Positions 18,540 to 29,936 of a stretch of 64,000 bases of DNA are shown here, in pieces (position 1 is the first letter of the stretch; each line of letters starts with the position of its first letter). The stretch is from Piscinibacter sp. XHJ-5 (lineage in GTDB: Bacteria; Pseudomonadota; Gammaproteobacteria; Burkholderiales; Burkholderiaceae_C). The position numbers and the translations under genes were made by a program. Below the pieces are notes generated by a model. It ran no database searches. It had not been told where the DNA came from and saw only the letters and a program-made list of their open reading frames with translations. The DNA lies in contig NZ_CP123228.1 of assembly GCF_029855045.1 (NCBI RefSeq), forward strand, positions 5,642,001 through 5,706,000. Reading direction: 5' to 3'.

Positions 18540-19001
18540 TCAGCCGACGAAGCTCGGCCACACGGGGATCGTGAGCTTCAGGCCCACGATGAAGATCAGC
18601 CACGAGGCGACTGTCAGCACCACCGAGTTGATCAGCACGTCGCGCCAGTGGAACTCTTCCCCCGCGTAGCTGGCGATCGTGATCAGGATCGGGATCGAGA
18701 TGATCATGCCCAGGCGGGTGATCGTGAGGCCGAACACCGCGATGGCGGCCACGATGACGATCAGCGGCTTCCAGGCGAAGGCGCCCACCGGATCGCCGCC
18801 TTCGGTCTCGATGGTGAGCGACTTGAACAGCACGATCGCGCCCAGGATGGCCATGATCACGCTCAGCATCAGGGGAAAGTAGCCGGGACCGGGGCGCGCC
18901 GACGAACCCAGCGAGTAGTTGCTGGCGCCGACCGCAAAGCCGATCCCGGTGGCGACGAACATCACGCCGGACCAGAAGTCCCGTTCGCTCTTGATTCTCA
19001 C
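18540..19001 (-). CDS. tctB: Tripartite tricarboxylate transporter, small permease
   Basis: 153 aa with four membrane segments, typical TctB length. The characteristic PGPGYFPLMLSVIMAILGAIVL lies near residue 37. The start is GTG at 19001 with GAGGAG about 8 nt upstream. First gene of a tctB-tctA pair lacking tctC. A TAGAAT box lies 40 nt upstream. Confidence 0.92.
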   Translation of the reverse strand: MRIKSERDFWSGVMFVATGIGFAVGASNYSLGSSARPGPGYFPLMLSVIMAILGAIVLFKSLTIETEGGDPVGAFAWKPLIVIVAAIAVFGLTITRLGMIISIPILITIASYAGEEFHWRDVLINSVVLTVASWLIFIVGLKLTIPVWPSFVG

Positions 19002-19040
19002 GATGTGTCTCCTCGCACGAGGTGTGCTTTGTCTGCGGAA

Positions 19041-19046
19041 ATTCTA
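19041..19046 (-). promoter_or_regulatory. Candidate -10 box (TAGAAT) for tctBA
   Basis: Minus-strand TAGAAT about 40 nt before the tctB GTG. Here, unlike the other boxes, the predicted leader (about 33 nt) contains a normal GAGGAG ribosome binding site. No strong -35 seen. Confidence 0.35.
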
Positions 19047-19134
19047 GGCAGGTGGTGTTGCCCACCGTCTGTGGTTTACACGTAGCGGACCCGGTTGCCG
19101 CGCCCTGTGCGCGCACCCGGGCAGTGCGCCGAGC

Positions 19135-20912
<1,778 letters not shown>

Positions 20913-20916
<4 letters not shown>

Positions 20917-21680
20917 GAGGCGGGGGCGGGCGCGGGCAGCGGGCGCATCATCTTCAGCCATTTGCCGGCGGGCAGGCGGAAACGAGTTTCGATGTTTTGC
21001 GCCCGCGCGGCAAGCGTGTCGCGCTGCGCGATGTCGTCGCCCTTCAACGCCAGCACGATGGTGTTGCCTTCCTTCGTCGGACGCAGCGTGCGCACCCGCT
21101 CTGCGCCGAACGCCGCGGCGATGCGGCGCGTGCTGCGCTCGAAGCTGGCGTCGCGGCCGAACAGATTGACGCTCATCACGCCGCCGTCGGCGAGCAACTG
21201 CAGGCAATCCCGATAGAACGCCGCGCTGTCGAGCACCGGACTCGCCGCATCGTGGTCGTAGAGGTCCACGCACAACACGTCGGCGCTTTGCGCATGCGCC
21301 GGGTCCGCCGCGTAGTTCGCGGCGTCGGCCTGCAGCACGGTGAGCCGGGCGCCGTCGTCCGGCAGCTTGAACCACAGGCGGCAGGCGGCGATCACCGTCG
21401 GGTTGAGCTCGACGGCAGTCGTGCGCATGCGCATCACGTTGTGGCAGAAGCGCGTGATGGTGCCGGCCCCGAGACCCAGCTGCACCGCGTGGCCACGCGA
21501 CAGCGACTCCTGCGGCCGCAACAGCATCCAGGCCATCATGCGCTGGATGTATTCGAGCTCCAGCTCGTTCGGCTGGCGCATCCGCATGGCGCCCTGCACC
21601 CACGGCGTGCCCAGATGCAGGTAGCGCACGCCGTCGGCTTCGGACATCGTGGCCGGCGCGAGTCTCACGGGCTTCTTCAT
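20913..21680 (-). CDS. Spermidine-synthase-like / class I SAM-fold protein
   Basis: 255 aa. Motif I VQLGLGAGTITRF, the acidic motif TAVELNP, and VLCVDLYDHD match spermidine synthase-type Rossmann proteins (fused MFS-less SpeE homologues). The polyamine-binding residues are not clearly conserved, so aminopropyl transfer is not certain. The ATG at 21680 overlaps the tatD stop, and its own stop overlaps the gspE-like start; all three are translationally coupled. Confidence 0.78.
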
Positions 21681-22501
21681 GCATCCCCTGCCACGGCAGC
21701 CAGCCGCGGCAGCGCCTCCAGGGCGTTGGCCCGGCTGATCTGCGCGGCCTGCTCGGGCGACCATCCCCGAAGTCCGGCGAGCGTGTCGGCGATGCGCGGC
21801 AATTCCTGCGGCTCGTTGCGCGAGCTCATGCCGGCGGCGCGCTGTGCGGCCGTGCGGTACAGCCAGTGGGGCGGAATGTCAGGCGCATCTGTCTCGAGCA
21901 CGATCGCCTCTGGCGGGACACTTTGCGCCAGGCGGCGGATCTGCAGCGCACGATCAAAGGTCATGGCCCCGCCGAAGCCGAGCTTGAAGCCGAGGTCGAC
22001 GAAGACGCGTGCCTGCTGCTCGCTGCCGTTGAACGCATGGGCGATGCCACGCACGCGGATGCGCCGCAGGTGCTTCAGCAGCGTGTCGGCCGAGCGTCGC
22101 ACGTGCACCAGCACCGGCAGATCGAATTGCTGCGCGAGCTCGAGCTGGGCGACGTAGAAGCGTTCCTGCTTCGCGCGGTCCAGGCCCGGCACGAAGTGGT
22201 CGAGCCCGATCTCGCCGACCGCGACCAGGCGCGGATCGTCGCGATGCCGACCCAGCGCATCGTGCAGGGTGGCCAGGTCATCGTCGCTGGCCTGGTTCGT
22301 GCACATGGGATGGATCCCTAATCCGTAGGACAGTCTGTGGCGATGCGCGAGGTCGCGAACGGACTCCAGATTGCCGACGTTCACAGCGGGGATCACGATT
22401 TGCGCTACACCAGCACTTCGGGCGCGGCGAACCACGTCATCCCGGTCGGCGTCGAACTCCGGCGCGTCGAGGTGGCAGTGCGTGTCTATCCAGCGAGGCA
22501 T
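21677..22501 (-). CDS. tatD: TatD-family metal-dependent DNase
   Basis: 274 aa TIM-barrel metal hydrolase. The HxH metal motif is DTHCHLDAPEFDADRD at residues 6-21, with further ligands in EIGLD and ETDAPDIPP. TatD-type enzymes are 3'-5' exonucleases or deoxyribonucleases involved in DNA repair and turnover. Start ATG at 22501. First gene of the tatD, speE-like, gspE-like run. Confidence 0.92.
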   Translation of the reverse strand: MPRWIDTHCHLDAPEFDADRDDVVRRARSAGVAQIVIPAVNVGNLESVRDLAHRHRLSYGLGIHPMCTNQASDDDLATLHDALGRHRDDPRLVAVGEIGLDHFVPGLDRAKQERFYVAQLELAQQFDLPVLVHVRRSADTLLKHLRRIRVRGIAHAFNGSEQQARVFVDLGFKLGFGGAMTFDRALQIRRLAQSVPPEAIVLETDAPDIPPHWLYRTAAQRAAGMSSRNEPQELPRIADTLAGLRGWSPEQAAQISRANALEALPRLAAVAGDA

Positions 22502-22609
22502 TCATCGAATGATGCCCGCAATCGAGGGACTGTCCGCCGTGCGCAGGACGCGATCGCGTGGTAGTTTCAGGCACGAGGTTTGCCGCTGGCGAACCGAGGG
22601 GGTGCAGCG

Positions 22610-23584
22610 ATGAAGAAGGCTCCGCTTTACAGCCGTTCCCGTCAGCGCGCGGGTGCTCCCATGCCCACGACGGACACGGCCGCGGCGGCTCGGCCCTCCA
22701 CCGCCACCCCCTCGCCAACGACATCCGAGCCGGCCGCGCCGGCGCCGCTCGCCCAGCGGCCTTCGCGCTGGGGCGCCTTCGTCGCTCGCCATCGCATGCT
22801 CGTAGCGTCGTGTGCCGCGGTCGCGTTGCTGCTGGCCGGCGGCGTCGCCGGCCGTGCGCTCATCGCACCGCCCATCCAGCTCACGCAGAAGGACATCGAC
22901 GCTGCGGTGCGTCATTCGCTCGAGAAGGAGCCCCTGCCGTCGGCCTACGCCAAGGCGCATGCGGCCGTCCGGCCGTCGGTGGTGCGCGTGGTCGGCCTGG
23001 ACGACGAGAACGAGGAGCCGCCGAAGCCGGGCGATGATCCGCGCCAGCACACGCGCTCGACCGGCACCGGCGTCGTCATCGTCGACAACGGCACCATCCT
23101 GACCAACCTGCACGTCGTCGTCGGTTCCAAGCGCATCAAGGTCACCTTCGCCGACGGACACGAGTCCGACGCCTCGATGGTCGGCGCGCAGCCCGAAAAC
23201 GATCTGGCCGTGCTGCGCGCCAAGAGCATTCCCGACGACCTGGTGGCCGCCACCATGCGCGGGACCGGCGACCTCATGCCGGGCGACGAGGTGATCGCGA
23301 TCGGCTTTCCCTTCGGCATCGGGCCGTCGACTTCGGCCGGCGTCATCTCCGGCCTGAAGCGCAGCTTTCGCGCGCCGGAAGGCGAGCGCCTCACCAACCT
23401 GATCCAGTTCGATGCGGCTGCCAATCCCGGCAACTCGGGCGGCCCGCTGATCACGATGGACGGCGCGGTGGTGGGCATCGTCACCGCCATCCTCAATCCC
23501 GGCGAACAGGGCACCTTCATCGGCATCGGCTTCGCCGTGCCGATCGAGAACGCCGCCGCCGCGGTCGGATTGCCGCCGTTCTGA
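22610..23584 (+). CDS. Membrane-anchored HtrA/Deg-like serine protease without PDZ
   Basis: 324 aa. A proline/alanine-rich cytoplasmic N-terminus precedes one membrane segment (about 64-82), so the protease domain faces the periplasm. The trypsin-like triad is intact: H168 in TNLHVV, D198 in ENDLAVL, S276 in GNSGGPL. No PDZ domain follows; the protein ends soon after the last barrel strand, unlike DegP/DegS. It lies 44 nt upstream of moxR on the same strand, so it probably shares a transcript with the MoxR-DUF58-VWA genes. Confidence 0.9.
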   Translation: MKKAPLYSRSRQRAGAPMPTTDTAAAARPSTATPSPTTSEPAAPAPLAQRPSRWGAFVARHRMLVASCAAVALLLAGGVAGRALIAPPIQLTQKDIDAAVRHSLEKEPLPSAYAKAHAAVRPSVVRVVGLDDENEEPPKPGDDPRQHTRSTGTGVVIVDNGTILTNLHVVVGSKRIKVTFADGHESDASMVGAQPENDLAVLRAKSIPDDLVAATMRGTGDLMPGDEVIAIGFPFGIGPSTSAGVISGLKRSFRAPEGERLTNLIQFDAAANPGNSGGPLITMDGAVVGIVTAILNPGEQGTFIGIGFAVPIENAAAAVGLPPF

Positions 23585-23628
23585 ACGGCCGTCCGGCCGC
23601 CCTTCTTCCCCACTTCCCTTACGCCGCC

Positions 23629-24639
23629 ATGGAATCAACCGACGCGCAGAGCACCGCCACGCTGATGGAGCGCATCCTTTACGAGGTAAAGCGCGTCGTC
23701 GTCGGCCAGGACAAGTTCCTCGAGCGGGTGATGGTCGCCATGCTCGCGCAAGGGCACTTGCTGGTCGAGGGCGTCCCGGGCCTCGCGAAGACGATCACCA
23801 TCAAGACGCTGGCGACCACGCTGCGCGGCTCGTTCAAGCGCATCCAGTTCACGCCCGACCTGGTGCCGGCCGACCTGGTCGGCACGCGCATCTACAACCA
23901 GAGGACGGGTGACTTCAGCACCTCGCTGGGGCCGGTGTTCGCCAACCTGCTGCTCGCCGACGAGATCAACCGCGCGCCGGCCAAGGTGCAAAGCGCCCTC
24001 CTCGAGGTCATGCAGGAGCGACAGGTAACGATTGCAGGAGAAACGCACAAGGTCCCGTCGCCCTTTCTGGTAATGGCCACCCAAAACCCCATCGAGACCG
24101 AGGGCACCTACCCGCTGCCGGAGGCGCAGGTGGACCGCTTCATGATGAAGGTGCTGGTGGGCTATCCCAGCGAGGACGAGGAGTTCGTCATCGTCGAGCG
24201 GGTGACCGGCGACCCGGCGCTGGTCAGTCCGGTGGCCAGCACCGGCCAGCTCGCGGAGCTGCAGCGCGAGTGCCGCAAGGTGTACGTCGATCCGTCGCTG
24301 ATGCAATACGCCGTCAAGCTGGTCAGCGCCACCCGCGATCCGGCCAGGCATGGCCTGCCCGACATGGCCAAGTACCTCACTTTCGGTGCCAGCCCGCGCG
24401 CCACCATCGGCCTGATCGAAGGCGCAAAGGCGCTGGCGATGATGCGCAACCGCGGCTACGCGCTGCCCGAGGACCTGGTGGACCTCGTCCCCGACGTGCT
24501 GCGCCATCGACTGGTGCTGAGCTACGAGGCGCTGGCCGACAACCTCACGCCCGATCAGCTGATCGCGCAGATCGTGCAAAAAGTGCCGAAGCCCGACAAG
24601 CCGCTGGCACACCATCCCGATGAGCGCGCCAAGCACTGA
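23629..24639 (+). CDS. MoxR-family AAA+ ATPase
   Basis: 336 aa. Walker A GVPGLAKT, Walker B LLLADEINRAPAK, sensor 1 MATQNPIE, and the MoxR lid domain. MoxR ATPases act as chaperones, usually activating VWA-domain partners encoded next to them. The next gene starts 20 nt before its end, so expression is coupled to the DUF58 and BatA-like proteins, the classic MoxR-DUF58-VWA order. Confidence 0.95.
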   Translation: MESTDAQSTATLMERILYEVKRVVVGQDKFLERVMVAMLAQGHLLVEGVPGLAKTITIKTLATTLRGSFKRIQFTPDLVPADLVGTRIYNQRTGDFSTSLGPVFANLLLADEINRAPAKVQSALLEVMQERQVTIAGETHKVPSPFLVMATQNPIETEGTYPLPEAQVDRFMMKVLVGYPSEDEEFVIVERVTGDPALVSPVASTGQLAELQRECRKVYVDPSLMQYAVKLVSATRDPARHGLPDMAKYLTFGASPRATIGLIEGAKALAMMRNRGYALPEDLVDLVPDVLRHRLVLSYEALADNLTPDQLIAQIVQKVPKPDKPLAHHPDERAKH

Positions 24640-25588
24640 CGCGATCCTGCGTCGGCTCGAATGGACGGTGATCCGCCGTCTCGACGGGCTGCTGCAAGGC
24701 GACTACCGCACGCTGTTCCGCGGCGCCGGCATCGACCTGGCCGACCTGCGCGAGTACCAGCTCCACGACGACGTGCGCCACATCGACTGGAACGTCACCG
24801 CACGCCTGCAAAGCCCCTACGTGCGCGAGTTCACCGAGGACCGCGAGCTCAACGCCTGGTTCGTGCTCGACCTGTCGGGCAGCGTCGACTTCGGCTCGCA
24901 GTCACGCACCAAGCGCCTCGTGTCGGCCGAATTCGTCGCCGTGCTCGCCCGCGTGCTGACGCGCCACGGCAACCGTGTGGGCGCCATGCTGTACGGCGAT
25001 CAGGTGGATGCGGTGCTGCCGGCGCGCGGCGGGCGGCTGCATGTGCTCAACCTGCTGCAGCGCATGCGCGACTTCACCGCGCCGACCGGCGGCAGCGGCA
25101 CGCAGCTGCACCGGCTGCTCGAGGCCGCGCACCGCATGATCCCGCGCCGCTCCGTGATCTTCGTCGTCTCCGACTTCATCAGCGCCCCCGGCTGGCAGGA
25201 CGCGCTGGCGCGCCTGTCGCAGCGCCACGAGGCCCTGGCCGTGCGCCTGTACGACGCGGCGGAGCTGGAGCTCCCCGACCTGGGACTCGTGACCATCCAG
25301 GACGCCGAGACCGGCGAGCAGATGTTCGTCGACACCCACGACCCGGGCTTCCGCGAGCGTTTCGTCAAGGTCGCCGAGGAGCACGAGCAGCGCATGCGTG
25401 ACGGTTTCGTCAAGGCAGGGGTGGACACGCTCGAACTGGCGACCGATGATGATCTCGTGGATGCAGTGCTGCGCTTTGCCGAGATGAGGCGGCAACGCAG
25501 CCGGCTGGCGGCCGGCGGCGGCCTGCCGGCGCACCTGGCGCCGCGCGCATCCTGGAATGCAACCGCAACGAGCGGAGGCCGACCATGA
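24620..25588 (+). CDS. DUF58 domain protein
   Basis: 322 aa soluble protein with the DUF58 signature LREYQLHDDVRHIDWNVTARL near residue 40 and a VWA-like fold with DLSGS (MIDAS-type DxSxS). It overlaps moxR by 20 nt and the VWA gene by 4 nt. In the family it is a partner of MoxR and BatA; precise function is unknown. Confidence 0.92.
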   Translation: MSAPSTDAILRRLEWTVIRRLDGLLQGDYRTLFRGAGIDLADLREYQLHDDVRHIDWNVTARLQSPYVREFTEDRELNAWFVLDLSGSVDFGSQSRTKRLVSAEFVAVLARVLTRHGNRVGAMLYGDQVDAVLPARGGRLHVLNLLQRMRDFTAPTGGSGTQLHRLLEAAHRMIPRRSVIFVVSDFISAPGWQDALARLSQRHEALAVRLYDAAELELPDLGLVTIQDAETGEQMFVDTHDPGFRERFVKVAEEHEQRMRDGFVKAGVDTLELATDDDLVDAVLRFAEMRRQRSRLAAGGGLPAHLAPRASWNATATSGGRP

Positions 25589-26613
25589 CCTTCGTCTGGC
25601 CTGATTTCCTGTGGCTGCTGGCACTGGTGCCGGCGCTGGTCCTGCTGTATTTCTGGCTGCTGCACCGCCGCAAGAAAAACACGGTTCGCTATGCGAGCCT
25701 GGCCATGGTGAAGCAGGCGGCCGGCAAGGGTCCCGGCTGGCGGCGGCACGTGCCGCCCGCGCTCATGCTGCTGGCCATCACGGCGCTGCTGCTCGCGACC
25801 GCTCGGCCGCTGGCCGTCATCACGCTGCCCAGCCAGCAGGAGACGATCGTGCTGGCGATGGACGTGTCGGGCAGCATGCGCGCCACCGACGTGCATCCCA
25901 ACCGCCTGGTGGCTTCGCAGGAGGCGGCCAAGGCCTTCATCAAGGATCTGCCGCGCACCGTCCGCGTGGGCATCGTTTCCTTCGCCGGCACCGCCGCCGT
26001 CGTGCAGCCCCCGACGCAAAGCCGCGAAGACCTGTTCGCCGCCATCGACCGCTTCCAGCTGCAGCGCGCCACCGCCATCGGCAGCGGCATCGTGCTGTCG
26101 CTGGCCACGCTGTTCCCGGACGCCGGCATCGACCTGTCGCAGATCACCGGGGCGCGCAGCATGCCGCTGGGTCCGAACGACTCGAAGAAGAAAGAGGCGC
26201 CGCCCGTGCCGCCCGGCTCGTACAACTCGGGCGCGATCATCCTGCTCACCGACGGCCAGCGCACCACCGGGCCCGATCCGATGGATGCGGCCAAGATGGC
26301 CGCCGACCGCGGCGTCAAGGTCTACACCGTGGGCATCGGCACCAAGGAAGGCGAGACGATCGGCTTCGAAGGCTGGAGCATGCGCGTGCGGCTGGACGAG
26401 GACACGCTGAAGGGCATCGCCAACCTGACGCGCGCCGAATACTTCTATGCCGGCACGGCCGGCGACCTGAAGAAGGTCTACGAATCGCTGAGCACGCGGC
26501 TGGTGGTCGAGCGCAAGGAAACCGAGATCAGCGCGCTGTTCGCCGCGGTGGCTGCCGGATTGGTCGTGATCGCGGCGGGGTTGTCGGTCGCCTGGTTCGG
26601 CCGGGTGATGTGA
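25585..26613 (+). CDS. BatA-like VWA-domain membrane protein
   Basis: 342 aa. Two N-terminal membrane segments (about 8-24 and 56-73), a VWA domain with MIDAS DVSGS, a threonine in TDGQRTTGP, and a C-terminal membrane helix (about 315-335), the topology of Bacteroides BatA/BatB. The VWA domain is periplasmic and metal-binding. It closes the HtrA-MoxR-DUF58-BatA cluster and converges with lolD 20 nt away. Confidence 0.92.
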   Translation: MTFVWPDFLWLLALVPALVLLYFWLLHRRKKNTVRYASLAMVKQAAGKGPGWRRHVPPALMLLAITALLLATARPLAVITLPSQQETIVLAMDVSGSMRATDVHPNRLVASQEAAKAFIKDLPRTVRVGIVSFAGTAAVVQPPTQSREDLFAAIDRFQLQRATAIGSGIVLSLATLFPDAGIDLSQITGARSMPLGPNDSKKKEAPPVPPGSYNSGAIILLTDGQRTTGPDPMDAAKMAADRGVKVYTVGIGTKEGETIGFEGWSMRVRLDEDTLKGIANLTRAEYFYAGTAGDLKKVYESLSTRLVVERKETEISALFAAVAAGLVVIAAGLSVAWFGRVM

Positions 26614-26632
26614 CGTCGCCGGGTCGCGTGGG

Positions 26633-27299
<667 letters not shown>

Positions 27300-27307
<8 letters not shown>

Positions 27308-28556
27308 AGCGCAGTGCCTCCGCCGGCTGCACGCGGCTTGCCCGCCAGCTCGGGTACAGCGTCGCGACGAAAGCGAGCAGCAGCGAGATGACGACGATGG
27401 GCACGATGTCCTGGCTTTGCGGATCGCTCGGCATGCGGCTGATGAGGTAGACGCTGCCGGGCAGAAAGCTCACGTGCAGCAGGCGCTCGATGGCCGGCAC
27501 GATGACGTCGATGTTGAAGGCGACCAGCAGGCCCAGCGCCACGCCGGCCAGCGTGCCGATGATGCCGGCCGCTGCGCCCTGCACCATGAAGATGCCCATG
27601 ATCGAGCGCGGACTGGCACCCAGCGTGCGCAGGATGGCGATGTCGGCCTGCTTGTCGGTGACGGTCATCACCAGGGTCGACACGAGGTTGAAGGCGGCCA
27701 CCGCGATGATCAGCGTGAGGATGATGAACATCAGCCGCTTCTCGATCTGCACCGCCTCGAACCAGTTGCGGTTGGTGCGCGTCCAGTCGCGCACGTTGAC
27801 CCCCGGACCCAGCGTGCCGGCGAGCTGGTCGGCCACCTCGCGCGCGGCATGCACGTCCTTCAGGCGCAGCTGCACGCCGGTGGGGCCGTCCACGCGGAAC
27901 AGGCGCTGCGCGTCCTCCACGTGGATGAGCGCAAGGCCGCTGTCGTATTCGTAGTGCCCGGCGTTGAAGCTGCCGACCACGGTGAGCTGCTTGAGCCGGG
28001 GCACGACGCCGGCGGGCGTGACCTGTCCCCCAGGCGCCACGATGGTGACCTTGTCGCCCTCGCGCACGCCCATGTTGCGCGCCAGCTCGCCGCCCAGCAC
28101 GATGCCCCACTCGCCGGGCTTCAGCCGGGCCAGCGTGGTGTCGCGCAGCTGCCGGCCGATGTCGGTGACGGTCGCCTCGTCGGCCGGGGAGATGCCGCGG
28201 ACGATGGCGCCGCGCATCTCGTCGCCGCGCGCGATGAGCGCCTGTGCCGCGACGAAAGGCGCTGCGCCGATCACCTGCGGGTTGTCGCGCGCCTTGGCCG
28301 CCAAGGCCTGCCAGTCGGGCAGGCCGGTGCCTTGCGCGTCGTAGATTTCCACATGGGCGATCACGCTCAGCATGCGGTCGCGCACCTCCTTCTGGAAGCC
28401 GTTCATCACCGACAGCACGATGATCAGCGCGGCCACGCCGAGCGCGATGCCGAGCATGGACACGCCGGAGATGAAGGAGATGAAGCGGTTGCGGCGGCCC
28501 GCGCGACCGGCTCGGGTGTAGCGCCAGCCGATCTGCAGTTCGTAGGGCCAGTTCAT
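27300..28556 (-). CDS. lolC: Lipoprotein-releasing ABC transporter, permease subunit
   Basis: 418 aa FtsX-like permease with an N-terminal helix ([15 protein letters not shown], then [21 protein letters not shown]), a large periplasmic domain, and three C-terminal helices. A LolC/LolE-type subunit; only one permease gene is here, so it may act as a homodimer (LolF-like) or pair with another copy. The ATG overlaps the stop of the MFS gene (ATGA). Part of the polA-MFS-lolC-lolD run. Confidence 0.94.
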
Positions 28557-29899
28557 GGGGTGGCGATGCTAACCGAGGCAGCGCCGGGCTCGCCACGCGC
28601 CGCCGACGCGCTGCGCGCCGCGGACATGCCGCGGTTCATGTCGACCTTGGTCAGCAGCAGAAGGCCTCCGATGAAGAACAGGGCCGTCGACACGATTGCC
28701 ATGCGGTGATTGCCTTGCGTCAACAGCGTGACCACGCCGTAGGTGACGGGACCGACGATCGCCGACAGCCGCGTCGCGAAGGTCCACAGTCCGTAGAACT
28801 CGGCACGCTGCCGGCTCGGCGCGAACAGCCCGATCATCGCGCGACCGGTCGACTGGCTGGAGCCCATGCACAGTCCGGCGACGACGGCCGCCGCCCAGAA
28901 CAGCCCCGGCCCGGTGGCCAGCGCCGCCAGCACGATCATCACGATCCAGCCCACCAGCGTGAGCGCGAGCGCGGGCTTGGCGCCGAGCCGGTCCTGCCAG
29001 TAGCCGAAGCCGAAGGCACCCAGCGCGGCAGCGATGTTGACCAGGAACACCAGCATCATGGTCTGCGCCTGCTTGAAGCCCAGCACCTGCTCGGCATACA
29101 CCGCGGCGAGCGCGATGACCACCGAGATGCCGGCCTGGTAGCACGCGCCGCAGGCCAGCATCCAGCTGAAGTCGCTGAAGCGGCGCGCGTTGCGCCAGGT
29201 CTGCTTCAGCTCGCGCAGCGACGCGACGACGCCGGAAGTGCCGGCCAGCGGCTGCGGCACCGCCCGCTCCCGCAGCAGCGCGAAGGTGGCCAGCGACGCG
29301 ACGCCGTAGACCACGGCCGTGATGAGCATCGTCACCGGCACGAAGCGGGTCGCGGCTTCGCCGCGCGCCTGCGCCGCCAGCACGTAGGCCAGGCCGGCCC
29401 CCAGCGACAACATGCCCCCGAAGTAGCCGAAGCTCCAGCCCCAGCCCGACACCCGTCCGATCGCCTTCTCGCGCGCCAGCTCCGGCAGGAAGGCGGCCGA
29501 GAGGGACTCGCCGTACGAGTAGAAGGTGTTCGACAGCACCACCGCCACCACCGCCAGCGCCACGTCGCCGCGGCCCACCAGGGCCAGGGCGCAGGTGGCG
29601 ACGATGCAGCCCGCGGTGCTGATGGCCAGCAGCCGCTTCTTCGCGGCGCGCAGGTCGGCGTAGGCGCCGATCGCCGGCATGGTGAGCATCACCAGCACGC
29701 TGGAGGCCGCGATCGCCAGCGTCCACGCCAGCGTGGCCCATGGCGCACCGCCGGCCACCGCGCCGACGAAGTAGGCGTTGAACACGGCCGTGAGGACCAC
29801 GGTGGTGTAGCCCGAGTTGGCGAAGTCGTACATCGCCCAGCCGAACACCTCGCGCTTGCGCACGCCGTCGTTCAGGGCTTCTTGCGGAAAGAGGGCCAT
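28553..29899 (-). CDS. UMF1/Atg22-like MFS transporter
   Basis: 448 aa with about twelve membrane helices. The opening REVFGWAMYDFANSGYTTVVLT is characteristic of the UMF1 (Atg22-like) branch of the major facilitator superfamily, which includes putative amino-acid effluxers. ATG at 29899 chosen because the conserved N-terminus follows it within 16 residues; an upstream in-frame ATG would overlap polA. Substrate unknown. Confidence 0.9.
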   Translation of the reverse strand: MALFPQEALNDGVRKREVFGWAMYDFANSGYTTVVLTAVFNAYFVGAVAGGAPWATLAWTLAIAASSVLVMLTMPAIGAYADLRAAKKRLLAISTAGCIVATCALALVGRGDVALAVVAVVLSNTFYSYGESLSAAFLPELAREKAIGRVSGWGWSFGYFGGMLSLGAGLAYVLAAQARGEAATRFVPVTMLITAVVYGVASLATFALLRERAVPQPLAGTSGVVASLRELKQTWRNARRFSDFSWMLACGACYQAGISVVIALAAVYAEQVLGFKQAQTMMLVFLVNIAAALGAFGFGYWQDRLGAKPALALTLVGWIVMIVLAALATGPGLFWAAAVVAGLCMGSSQSTGRAMIGLFAPSRQRAEFYGLWTFATRLSAIVGPVTYGVVTLLTQGNHRMAIVSTALFFIGGLLLLTKVDMNRGMSAARSASAARGEPGAASVSIATP

Positions 29900-29936
29900 G
29901 TCGAGCCTTTCGTGCGGAACGCGACGGAGCGCTGCG

